Part shown: positions 1-5,623 of the stretch, in pieces
Layout: every line of letters starts with the position of its first letter
How positions within the stretch are numbered: the stretch's first letter is position 1
Source of the DNA: Deltaproteobacteria bacterium ADurb.Bin026
GTDB taxonomy: Bacteria > Desulfobacterota > Syntrophorhabdia > Syntrophorhabdales > Syntrophorhabdaceae
DNA length: 6,792 bases
Direction of reading: 5' to 3'
NCBI GenBank assembly: GCA_002071245.1
Contig: MWEV01000286.1
Location: forward strand, 1 to 6,792
Notes under the pieces: generated by a model
Database searches by the model: none
What the model was told of the DNA's origin: nothing
Seen by the model: only the letters and a program-made list of their open reading frames with translations
Made by a program: the position numbers and the translations under genes

Positions 1-114
1 GTTATCATTATATATCAAATAAATATTTTTAAAAATTATTTTATTGTTGTGGCAAAAAAAACAACTTTCATGTAAATTAGATAAACATTCAAAACTCGAT
101 ATGGGGAGTTATTT
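1..114 (+). promoter_or_regulatory. AT-rich leader upstream of purE, probable promoter region
   Basis: This stretch has no convincing gene and is much richer in A and T than the rest of the window, as expected for a promoter and 5' leader of the plus-strand gene cluster. A weak sigma70-like pair can be drawn (TTGTGG at 47-52 and TGTAAA at 71-76, 18-nt spacing), but both boxes match the consensus poorly, so no precise promoter is claimed. A short inverted repeat, GTTGT at 46-50 and ACAAC at 61-65, flanks an A-rich loop; it is too weak to call a terminator or operator. I see no riboswitch-like conserved core. Confidence 0.3.
103..108 (+). promoter_or_regulatory. Ribosome binding site of purE
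   Basis: GGGGAG lies 6 nt before the ATG at 115 and is the only purine-rich Shine-Dalgarno match nearby. It fixes the purE start. Confidence 0.7.
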
Positions 115-618
115 ATGGGAAAGCATGATGTTCTAATTCTGCTTGGCAGCGACAGTGACCTTCCCGTTGTAAAAGACGCCTTGGATTTTTTTAAAGGAAT
201 GGATGTATCATTCAAGATCGATATATCTTCTGCCCATCGTAATCCAGAAAAGACAATGGTATATGCAAAAAATGCCCGCAATGAAGGCTTTAGGGTGATT
301 ATCGCTGTGGCAGGGATGGCGGCACATCTTCCTGGCGTTATTGCCTCGCACACAACCTTACCGGTTATAGGGGTACCTTCGGGCAGCGGTTCTCTGAATG
401 GTCTTGATGCGCTTCTTTCCATAGTGTCAATGCCAAAGGGCATACCCGTTGCAACTGTGGGCATCAATGCTGCAAGAAATGCAGCAATCCTTGCGTGCGA
501 GATACTTTCCATAAAGGATGAAAATATCGGTGAAAAATTGGAAAAGATGAAAGAAGAGCTAAGGCAACAGAATGACGAGAGTGCTATTAGAATTGAGCAG
601 TATTTACAGGATTTATAA
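115..618 (+). CDS. purE: 5-(carboxyamino)imidazole ribonucleotide mutase (PurE, class I)
   Basis: Cytoplasmic enzyme of de novo purine synthesis. Class I PurE converts N5-CAIR, made by PurK, into CAIR. The 167-residue product has the usual class I length and motifs: the nucleotide-binding start LGSDSD (residues 10-15), SAHRNP (39-44) with the catalytic His41, the AAHLPG loop (69-74), GVP (86-88), then LDALLSIVSMP (97-107) and the C-terminal NAARNA segment. The AHLPG loop and SAHR motif argue against the class II (animal/spirochaete) AIR carboxylase type. The start is supported by GGGGAG 6 nt upstream. It is first in a co-directional cluster, with the next gene about 27 nt downstream. No purK lies in the window, so the N5-CAIR source must be encoded elsewhere. 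Nothing in the sequence suggests damage. Confidence 0.96.
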   Translation: MGKHDVLILLGSDSDLPVVKDALDFFKGMDVSFKIDISSAHRNPEKTMVYAKNARNEGFRVIIAVAGMAAHLPGVIASHTTLPVIGVPSGSGSLNGLDALLSIVSMPKGIPVATVGINAARNAAILACEILSIKDENIGEKLEKMKEELRQQNDESAIRIEQYLQDL

Positions 619-645
619 AAAAATTTATTTATATGGGTATTGAAT

Positions 646-1623
646 ATGTATAATGCGATAACAGATGTTCCTGGAATTAGGGTAGGACAAGCATCCGATT
701 TCATAGGCTATACGGGTTGTACTGTTGTATTATGTGAACAGGGTGCGGTTTGTGGTATTGACGTTCGGGGGAGCGCCTCTGGAACAAGGCAGGTGGATGC
801 TTTGAATATAAATCACATAGTGGAGCAGGTTCATGCCATTATCCTAAGCGGCGGGAGTTCCTTTGGCCTTGACGCTGCCTCAGGTGTCATGCAATACCTT
901 GAGGAAAAAGGTATTGGTTTTGATGTTGGGGTTGCAAAGATCCCTATTGTGCCAACCGCTATCTTGTTTGACCTCCTTTTTGGCGACCCCAAGGCAAGGC
1001 CAACGCCTGCAATGGGCTATGAAGCTTGTAAAAACGCTTGCGAAGAAGTGGCTGAAGGAAGTGTTGGTGCTGGTACTGGCGCTGCAATTGGTAAACTCTT
1101 TGAGTTACCGAGGGCAATGAAAGGCGGCATTGGCACAAGCAGCGTTATATTGCCCGATGGGTTGATTGTTGGGGCTATAGTTGTAGTGAATGCGTTTGGG
1201 GATATAGTAGATAATATCTCGGGAAGAATTATCGCAGGTGCGAGGGTTTCTGAGGATGGTCTTGAATTTGCTCACACCGTCGACTGTCTTAAAAAAGGGT
1301 ATTCGAAAAAGCAGTTCGGTCTTGTGAACACAACCCTTGGTATTGTTGCAACAAACGCAAAATTCAACAAAAAAGAGGTTACAAAGATTGCCCAGATGTC
1401 GCATGCTGGGCTTATAAAAACAATAACACCTGTTCATACGACCTTTGATGGGGACCTTATCTTTGCGCTTTCAATGGGCGAAATAGATGCTGATATAAAC
1501 AAGGTTGGTGTGCTGAGCGATTTTGTTGTCTGCGAGGCGGTCAAACGTGCCGTCAAAAAGGCAGATGGTTTTGGAATTGTACCAGCGTTTAAGGACATCA
1601 GCAAAGGGTGGAAACCCGCATAA
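646..1623 (+). CDS. P1 family (S58, DmpA/NylC-type) peptidase or amidohydrolase
   Basis: Member of the DmpA/NylC/BapA N-terminal nucleophile hydrolase family. Such proteins cleave themselves into two chains, and the new N-terminal Ser or Thr then acts as nucleophile on amino-terminal peptide or amide bonds. Visible family motifs (numbered from ATG 646, 325 residues) are the N-terminal AITDVPGIRVG, SGGSSFGLDAASG (68-80), VGAGTGA (140-146), GGIGTSS and VVNAFGD. NTTLGIVATNA follows from residue 228; by analogy with NylC, the self-cleavage would fall between Asn228 and Thr229, giving a Thr nucleophile. A TTG at 640 could extend the protein by two residues, but the ATG at 646 fits the usual family start and has GGG at 635-637 with 8-nt spacing. 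No signal peptide is seen, so it is probably cytoplasmic. The natural substrate cannot be read from the sequence. Confidence 0.9.
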   Translation: MYNAITDVPGIRVGQASDFIGYTGCTVVLCEQGAVCGIDVRGSASGTRQVDALNINHIVEQVHAIILSGGSSFGLDAASGVMQYLEEKGIGFDVGVAKIPIVPTAILFDLLFGDPKARPTPAMGYEACKNACEEVAEGSVGAGTGAAIGKLFELPRAMKGGIGTSSVILPDGLIVGAIVVVNAFGDIVDNISGRIIAGARVSEDGLEFAHTVDCLKKGYSKKQFGLVNTTLGIVATNAKFNKKEVTKIAQMSHAGLIKTITPVHTTFDGDLIFALSMGEIDADINKVGVLSDFVVCEAVKRAVKKADGFGIVPAFKDISKGWKPA

Positions 1624-1650
1624 GAAAACAAACAAGTGAAGTGAAATTCA

Positions 1651-1656
1651 AGGGAG
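1651..1656 (+). promoter_or_regulatory. Ribosome binding site of the sirtuin gene
   Basis: AGGGAG lies 6 nt before a GTG at 1663 and 9 nt before an ATG at 1666. Both starts are in frame and differ by one residue. ATG is preferred as the stronger start codon. Confidence 0.6.
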
Positions 1657-1665
1657 TCGAAGGTG

Positions 1666-2400
1666 ATGGACGACTATAAAAAGGCAGCAGATACAATAAG
1701 GGAAAAGGGTTATGTGGTGGCGTTTACCGGTGCTGGTATTTCTGTTGACAGCGGTATTCCCACTTTTAGGGGCGGTCAGGGCTTATGGGAGAAATATGAC
1801 CCAATGGAATATGCACATATAGGTTCGTTCAGCAGAGACCCTCAAAAGGTCTGGGTGATGCTTCGGGAGATGGCCCAGGTGATTTTTGATTCTTCACCAA
1901 GTCCAGCACATATTGCATTGAATGAATTGGAACAGAAAGGGTATTTGAAGGCGGTTATCACCCAAAATGTGGATGGACTGCATCAGATTGCAGGCAACAG
2001 CAGCGTCATTGAATATCATGGAAACCATAGACGACTTGTATGTATGAACTGTTCGAAAAAGATTCCATTTACACCAGAAGTGGTGGGAATAATGCCTTAT
2101 CCAAACTGTGAGAAGTGCAATAGTGCCTTAAAACCTGATGTGGTGTTTTTTGGAGAAGGTATCCCGATGCTTGCAATGGTCAGGGCAAACGAAGAGGCAA
2201 ATAAATGCAAGGTAATGATAATTATAGGGACTTCCGGTGTAGTGTACCCTGCGGCTGAAATTCCTTACACGTCTAAGGCTATGGGTGCGACGATAATAGA
2301 GATAAACCCTGAAAGTACACCTTTCACGTCATCAATTACAGATATGTTTTTTAAAGGCTCTGCATCGGACATATTACCCAAGATATTGAAAAATATATAG
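1666..2400 (+). CDS. cobB: NAD-dependent protein deacylase, Sir2 family (sirtuin)
   Basis: Cytoplasmic NAD+-dependent lysine deacylase that removes acetyl (or related acyl) groups from proteins, releasing nicotinamide and O-acyl-ADP-ribose. The 244-residue length is typical of bacterial and archaeal sirtuins. Signatures, numbered from ATG 1666: GAGIS (22-26) and GIPTFRG (30-36) of the NAD-binding Rossmann fold; QNVDGLH (100-106); the catalytic His118 in HGN; a zinc site with Cys126, Cys129, Cys148 and Cys151; and GTSGVVYPAA and EINPE near the C-terminus. The Tyr-x-x-Arg pair that class III sirtuins use for succinyl or malonyl lysine is not evident; the corresponding region (62-69) reads VWVMLREM, which favours a deacetylase. 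The gene begins about 42 nt after the peptidase gene and ends 10 nt before the next frame. A GTG start at 1663 is possible. The symbol is assigned by family only. Confidence 0.93.
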   Translation: MDDYKKAADTIREKGYVVAFTGAGISVDSGIPTFRGGQGLWEKYDPMEYAHIGSFSRDPQKVWVMLREMAQVIFDSSPSPAHIALNELEQKGYLKAVITQNVDGLHQIAGNSSVIEYHGNHRRLVCMNCSKKIPFTPEVVGIMPYPNCEKCNSALKPDVVFFGEGIPMLAMVRANEEANKCKVMIIIGTSGVVYPAAEIPYTSKAMGATIIEINPESTPFTSSITDMFFKGSASDILPKILKNI

Positions 2401-2410
2401 AATACTATAG

Positions 2411-3520
2411 ATGTCAGTTAAGGAGGATTCTAACTTAAAATCCAGTATGATAGATCCAGAATTGCACAAACATATATACGTTGTTATTATGGCAGGTGGG
2501 AAAGGCGAAAGGTTCTGGCCATTGAGCACTGAATCAGAACCAAAACCATTCATTAAGGTTATGGGTGATCGTACACTTATACAGATGACTGCTGAGCGTG
2601 CAACCGGCATATCCTCTGTTGACAGAATTTTTGTTGTTCTGGGCAAAAATCACCTTGATGTTGCAAAAAAACAGCTTGAAACATTACCTGATGAAAATTT
2701 TATTGTCGAACCAGAAGGAAGGGATACCGCAGCGTGCATAGGCTACTCAGCGCTTATGCTATTGAAGAGGGATAAAGATGCTGTCATGGTTGTGCTGCCT
2801 GCCGACCAATATGTACCTGATAGTGAAAATTTTGTCGAAACAATTAATGTGGCCGCAAAGTGTGCAACAATTGGCGATTACCTAATTACTATAGGTATCA
2901 CGCCTGCACGTCCTGAAACAGGTTATGGCTACATAAACGCCCACGAAATATTGCAAGACATTAAAGGGGAAATCTGTTACAAGGTGAACAGGTATGTTGA
3001 AAAGCCGAACGTGGAGACAGCGAAAACATATATAAGAGATGGGCATTATTATTGGAACAGTGGCATTTTTGTTTGGCAGGCAAGGGTTTTAATCGACGGC
3101 ATCGCAAGGTTCATGCCGGGGCTATATACTTGTTTATTGAAATTGAAGGATGCCATTTCGTCGAATGATTCAGTGAAGATAGAATCCATATATAAAGGCA
3201 TCCAGAGAAAGTCTATCGATTATGGGCTTATGGAAAAGGCTGACAATGTCTTGATGGTGCCTGCTAAGTTTATCTGGGACGATGTTGGAACGTGGTCCTC
3301 TATTTCCAGGGTTATGAGTTCTGACTCGAACGGTAATTGTATAAAAGGTCACGTGATAAATGTTGATACGAAAGATTGTGTGATAATAACGGAAGGTTTT
3401 GTAACAGGTACAATAGGTGTTTCAAATCTCGTAATTGTTGTCTCAAAAAACGGTGTTCTTGTGAGTAGCGTTGAAAGGGTTCAGGAAGTAAGAGAGATAG
3501 TAAGACGACTGTTACAATAA
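2411..3520 (+). CDS. manC: Mannose-1-phosphate guanylyltransferase, monofunctional
   Basis: Nucleotidyltransferase making GDP-mannose from GTP and mannose-1-phosphate for polysaccharide, LPS or O-glycan synthesis. Motifs, numbered from ATG 2411: AGGKGERFWPLS (28-39), EPEGRDTAA (100-108), LPADQ (129-133) with the presumed metal-binding Asp132, GYGYI, VEKP (196-199), WNSGIFVW (215-222) and WDDVGTW (289-295). The last 70 or so residues form the hydrophobic repeat pattern of the C-terminal beta-helix-like domain. At 369 residues it lacks the cupin phosphomannose isomerase domain of bifunctional ManC (about 470 residues). Two positions differ from the common family form: PKPF instead of PKQF at 44-47, and LPADQ where LPxDH is usual. 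The start is uncertain: ATG 2411 has no Shine-Dalgarno, while AAGGAGG at 2420-2426 lies inside the frame, 20 nt before an in-frame ATG at 2447 that gives a 357-residue product. Related sugar-nucleotide transferases cannot be fully excluded. Confidence 0.9.
   Translation: MSVKEDSNLKSSMIDPELHKHIYVVIMAGGKGERFWPLSTESEPKPFIKVMGDRTLIQMTAERATGISSVDRIFVVLGKNHLDVAKKQLETLPDENFIVEPEGRDTAACIGYSALMLLKRDKDAVMVVLPADQYVPDSENFVETINVAAKCATIGDYLITIGITPARPETGYGYINAHEILQDIKGEICYKVNRYVEKPNVETAKTYIRDGHYYWNSGIFVWQARVLIDGIARFMPGLYTCLLKLKDAISSNDSVKIESIYKGIQRKSIDYGLMEKADNVLMVPAKFIWDDVGTWSSISRVMSSDSNGNCIKGHVINVDTKDCVIITEGFVTGTIGVSNLVIVVSKNGVLVSSVERVQEVREIVRRLLQ
2420..2426 (+). promoter_or_regulatory. Strong Shine-Dalgarno sequence at the start of the manC-type gene, unusual placement
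   Basis: AAGGAGG is the best Shine-Dalgarno match in the window, but it lies 7 nt downstream of the longest frame's ATG (2411) and 20 nt upstream of the next in-frame ATG (2447). No ATG, GTG or TTG in the coding frame falls at the usual 5-10 nt spacing. It may serve ATG 2447 with a stretched spacer, or simply encode Lys-Glu by chance. Confidence 0.45.
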
Positions 3521-3523
3521 ACC

Positions 3524-3530
3524 GGGGGGA
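3524..3530 (+). promoter_or_regulatory. Ribosome binding site of yifB/comM
   Basis: The purine run GGGGGGA ends 2 nt before the ATG at 3533. The spacing is short but no competing start lies nearby, and the encoded N-terminus (MISKISTATIYGI) is that of the family. Confidence 0.5.
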
Positions 3531-3532
3531 TT

Positions 3533-5068
3533 ATGATTTCGAAAATATCCACAGCTACTATCTACGGTATCGACGGGATAAAAATAGATGTAGAGGTGGA
3601 TATATCTTTTGGGTTGCCTGCCTTTAATATTGTCGGTTTGCCCGAGACATCTGTAAAAGAAAGCAAGGAAAGGGTAAGGGCGGCTATAAAAAATACCGGC
3701 TTTGAATTCCCTAACGACCGCATTACAATAAACCTTGCACCAGCAGATGTAAGAAAGGAAGGCTCATCTTTTGACCTTCCCATCGCTACTGGCATTCTTG
3801 TATCTATGGGTATTATAAACGCAGAAAAGATAAAAGGGTACTTGATTGCAGGCGAACTGTCCCTTGACGGACGGATCAAGGGTGTAAAGGGCGTATTGCC
3901 GATTGCGATGCTTACAAAGAAGGAAGGCATCCAAAATCTGATTGTGCCTGGAGAAAACGGGAAAGAGGCATCCGTTGTTCAGGGTGTCAGGGTGCATGGT
4001 GCAACGCATATACTCGATATAGTACATTTTTTCAGAGGAGAACAGGAACTCGAGGTGTTTAGTTCTGAAAGCGATCTCCTTCTTGATCGGTATGCAAAAA
4101 CAGATGGACTCAACTTTTCAGATATAAAAGGACAGGCCCAGGCAAAACGTGCCCTTGAAATTTCTGCAAGCGGTGGACACAATGTTCTGATGATTGGCCC
4201 TCCGGGCTCAGGTAAAACTATGCTTGCAAGGAGGATACCCACGATTCTTCCTCCACCTGTCTATGAAGAGGCGATCGAGACGACAAAGATTCACAGCATA
4301 GCCGGTCTTTTGAATGCACACAGATACCTTATAATGGAAAGGCCTTTCAGGGCGCCTCATCATACAATATCAGATGCGGGACTTATCGGAGGCGGCCACA
4401 TCCCAAAACCAGGTGAAGTAAGCCTTTCACATAACGGCGTTCTTTTTCTCGATGAATTTCCGGAGTTCAGAAGAAACGTACTCGATTCTTTAAGGCAACC
4501 GCTCGAGGATGGGTATGTAACAATTTCAAGGGTTACACACTCAATAACGTTTCCAGCAAGATTTATGCTTATTGCAGCGATGAATCCATGCCCCTGTGGG
4601 TACTGGGGTGATTCGCGTAGGGCATGCAGTTGTAGCGCTACGCAAATACGCAAATACAGGTCAAGGGTTTCGGGTCCTCTTCTTGACAGGATGGATATAC
4701 ATATCGAAGTGCCGCCTGTTGCGATAAAAGACCTTTCTGTCGAAAAGGAAGAAGAGTCGTCTGAAACAATCAGGGAAAGGGTAATCAATGCACGTAGCAT
4801 TCAGCGGGAGAGATTCAGCGGGAAAAAGATATATTCAAACAGCCATATGCCACCAAGATTAATAAAAAAATACTGTATTTTGAATGAGGGCGGGAAGTCC
4901 TTAATTGAGAAGGCAGTTGAAAAGTTTGGCCTTTCGCCGCGTGCTTATCACAGGATACTTAAGGTTGCCCGCACAATAGCAGACCTCGAGGCAAAAGAAC
5001 ACATAGAGGAATCACACCTTGCCGAGGCAATTCAGTACAGATCTCTCGATAAAAGGATGACAGTATGA
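3533..5068 (+). CDS. comM: YifB/ComM family Mg chelatase-like AAA+ ATPase
   Basis: Full-length (511 residues) member of the YifB/ComM family. ComM in competent bacteria is a hexameric helicase that promotes branch migration when incoming DNA is integrated; homologues also occur widely in bacteria not known to be competent, where the role is unclear. Domains in order: N-terminal ChlI/Lon-like domain (about 1-170, with GLPAFNIVGLPETSVKESKE and APADVRKEGSSFDLPIA patterns); the AAA+ module with Walker A GPPGSGKT (222-229), RAPHHT and GGHIPKPGEVSLSHNGVLFL leading into Walker B LFLDE (304-308); MNPCPCG with Cys353, Cys355, Cys365 and Cys367 forming a likely metal-binding cluster; SGPLLDRMDIHIEVP; and a C-terminal lid with LSPRAYHRILKVARTIADLE. 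All ATPase residues are present. It starts 12 nt after the upstream gene, so co-transcription is likely. No other competence gene is in the window. Confidence 0.95.
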   Translation: MISKISTATIYGIDGIKIDVEVDISFGLPAFNIVGLPETSVKESKERVRAAIKNTGFEFPNDRITINLAPADVRKEGSSFDLPIATGILVSMGIINAEKIKGYLIAGELSLDGRIKGVKGVLPIAMLTKKEGIQNLIVPGENGKEASVVQGVRVHGATHILDIVHFFRGEQELEVFSSESDLLLDRYAKTDGLNFSDIKGQAQAKRALEISASGGHNVLMIGPPGSGKTMLARRIPTILPPPVYEEAIETTKIHSIAGLLNAHRYLIMERPFRAPHHTISDAGLIGGGHIPKPGEVSLSHNGVLFLDEFPEFRRNVLDSLRQPLEDGYVTISRVTHSITFPARFMLIAAMNPCPCGYWGDSRRACSCSATQIRKYRSRVSGPLLDRMDIHIEVPPVAIKDLSVEKEEESSETIRERVINARSIQRERFSGKKIYSNSHMPPRLIKKYCILNEGGKSLIEKAVEKFGLSPRAYHRILKVARTIADLEAKEHIEESHLAEAIQYRSLDKRMTV

Positions 5069-5100
5069 TAATCTGTGTGTTCTGAATAAAAAATATTTTT

Positions 5101-5105
5101 AAAGG
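5101..5105 (+). promoter_or_regulatory. Ribosome binding site of the DUF6125-like gene
   Basis: AAAGG sits 6-7 nt before the ATG at 5112, immediately after an A/T palindrome (AAAAATATTTTT, 5089-5100). The AT-rich stretch may make the start region unstructured. I do not call it a promoter or terminator. Confidence 0.5.
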
Positions 5106-5111
5106 CAGATT

Positions 5112-5615
5112 ATGGACATAGGCATACTCAAACACTCAGATAAAAAGGAGCTTAAAAGCTACATAGGGTTTCTTCTATGGCATTATAGGGTTGTGGATGG
5201 TTTCTGGTTTCTCTATGTGGAGGAAAAGTGTGGCAGGCCATCGGCGGAACACCTCGACGAGGCAGTTTGGCATAAGATTGCCGGTATGTCGGCAAAAGAC
5301 ATCATCCACAGGTTTCAAATCAAGGAACGAGGATTGAAGGGATTTGTAAAGGCGATGCAGTATTGTCCGTGGACAATGATTGTGGGATATTGTATTGAAG
5401 AGATGGAGGATGAGGTAATTTTAACCGTACCTCAGTGTATTACACAGGTAGCGCGGGTAAAACAGGGTCTGCCCGAATTCTTTTGTCGTAATATGCACCT
5501 TAAGGAATTTGAATCATTTGCGCATGCAGTGGACAAAGACATCAAAGTAGAGTGTATCTTTGCACCGCCTGACCATCCGGCAGACTGTTTCTGCAAGTGG
5601 AGATTTTATATGTAA
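5112..5615 (+). CDS. Cys-rich protein of unknown function, DUF6125 / ATC hydrolase-like
   Basis: A 167-residue soluble protein without signal peptide or clear membrane segment. Its character matches what I recall of the DUF6125 family, which is related to L-2-amino-thiazoline-4-carboxylic acid hydrolase-like proteins of anaerobic bacteria and archaea; this is from memory, not a search. Visible features: an aromatic N-terminal helix (FLLWHYRVVDGFWFLYVEE, 20-38), a central region with YCPWTMIVGYCIEE (84-97), and a C-terminal block holding VPQC (Cys109), GLPEFFCRNMH (Cys125, His129), VECIFAPPDHP (Cys148) and CFCKWRF (Cys159, Cys161). Eight cysteines in a small cytoplasmic protein, most in the C-terminal half, suggest metal binding or a redox or catalytic thiol; this is inference. 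It follows yifB by 43 nt on the same strand and ends 8 nt from a convergent gene. No function is assigned. Confidence 0.75.
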   Translation: MDIGILKHSDKKELKSYIGFLLWHYRVVDGFWFLYVEEKCGRPSAEHLDEAVWHKIAGMSAKDIIHRFQIKERGLKGFVKAMQYCPWTMIVGYCIEEMEDEVILTVPQCITQVARVKQGLPEFFCRNMHLKEFESFAHAVDKDIKVECIFAPPDHPADCFCKWRFYM

Positions 5616-5623
5616 GCGCTTAC
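5612..5623. repeat. Perfect 12-nt palindrome between convergent stop codons
   Basis: GTAAGCGCTTAC reads the same on both strands. It includes the TAA stop of the plus-strand gene and fills the whole 8-nt gap before the stop of the minus-strand gene at 5624-5626. It has no loop and no following T run, so it does not look like an intrinsic terminator. Its presence is certain; any function is unknown. Confidence 0.4.

Noticed and set aside
36..704. Long minus-strand open frame (222 codons) opposite purE
   Set aside because: It is fully antisense to a well-conserved purE, its translation shows no recognisable domain, and its ends lie in AT-rich spacer. It is a shadow of purE codon usage.
3562..4800. 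Several minus-strand open frames opposite yifB/comM
   Set aside because: They overlap one another and lie against a highly conserved gene with all motifs intact. The translations are low-complexity Ser/Pro/Ile-rich, as expected for antisense shadows.
5089..5100. A/T palindrome AAAAATATTTTT considered as a terminator after yifB
   Set aside because: It contains no G-C pairs and has no separate stem and loop, so it cannot form a stable terminator. A similar A/T string at 20-33 reflects base composition.
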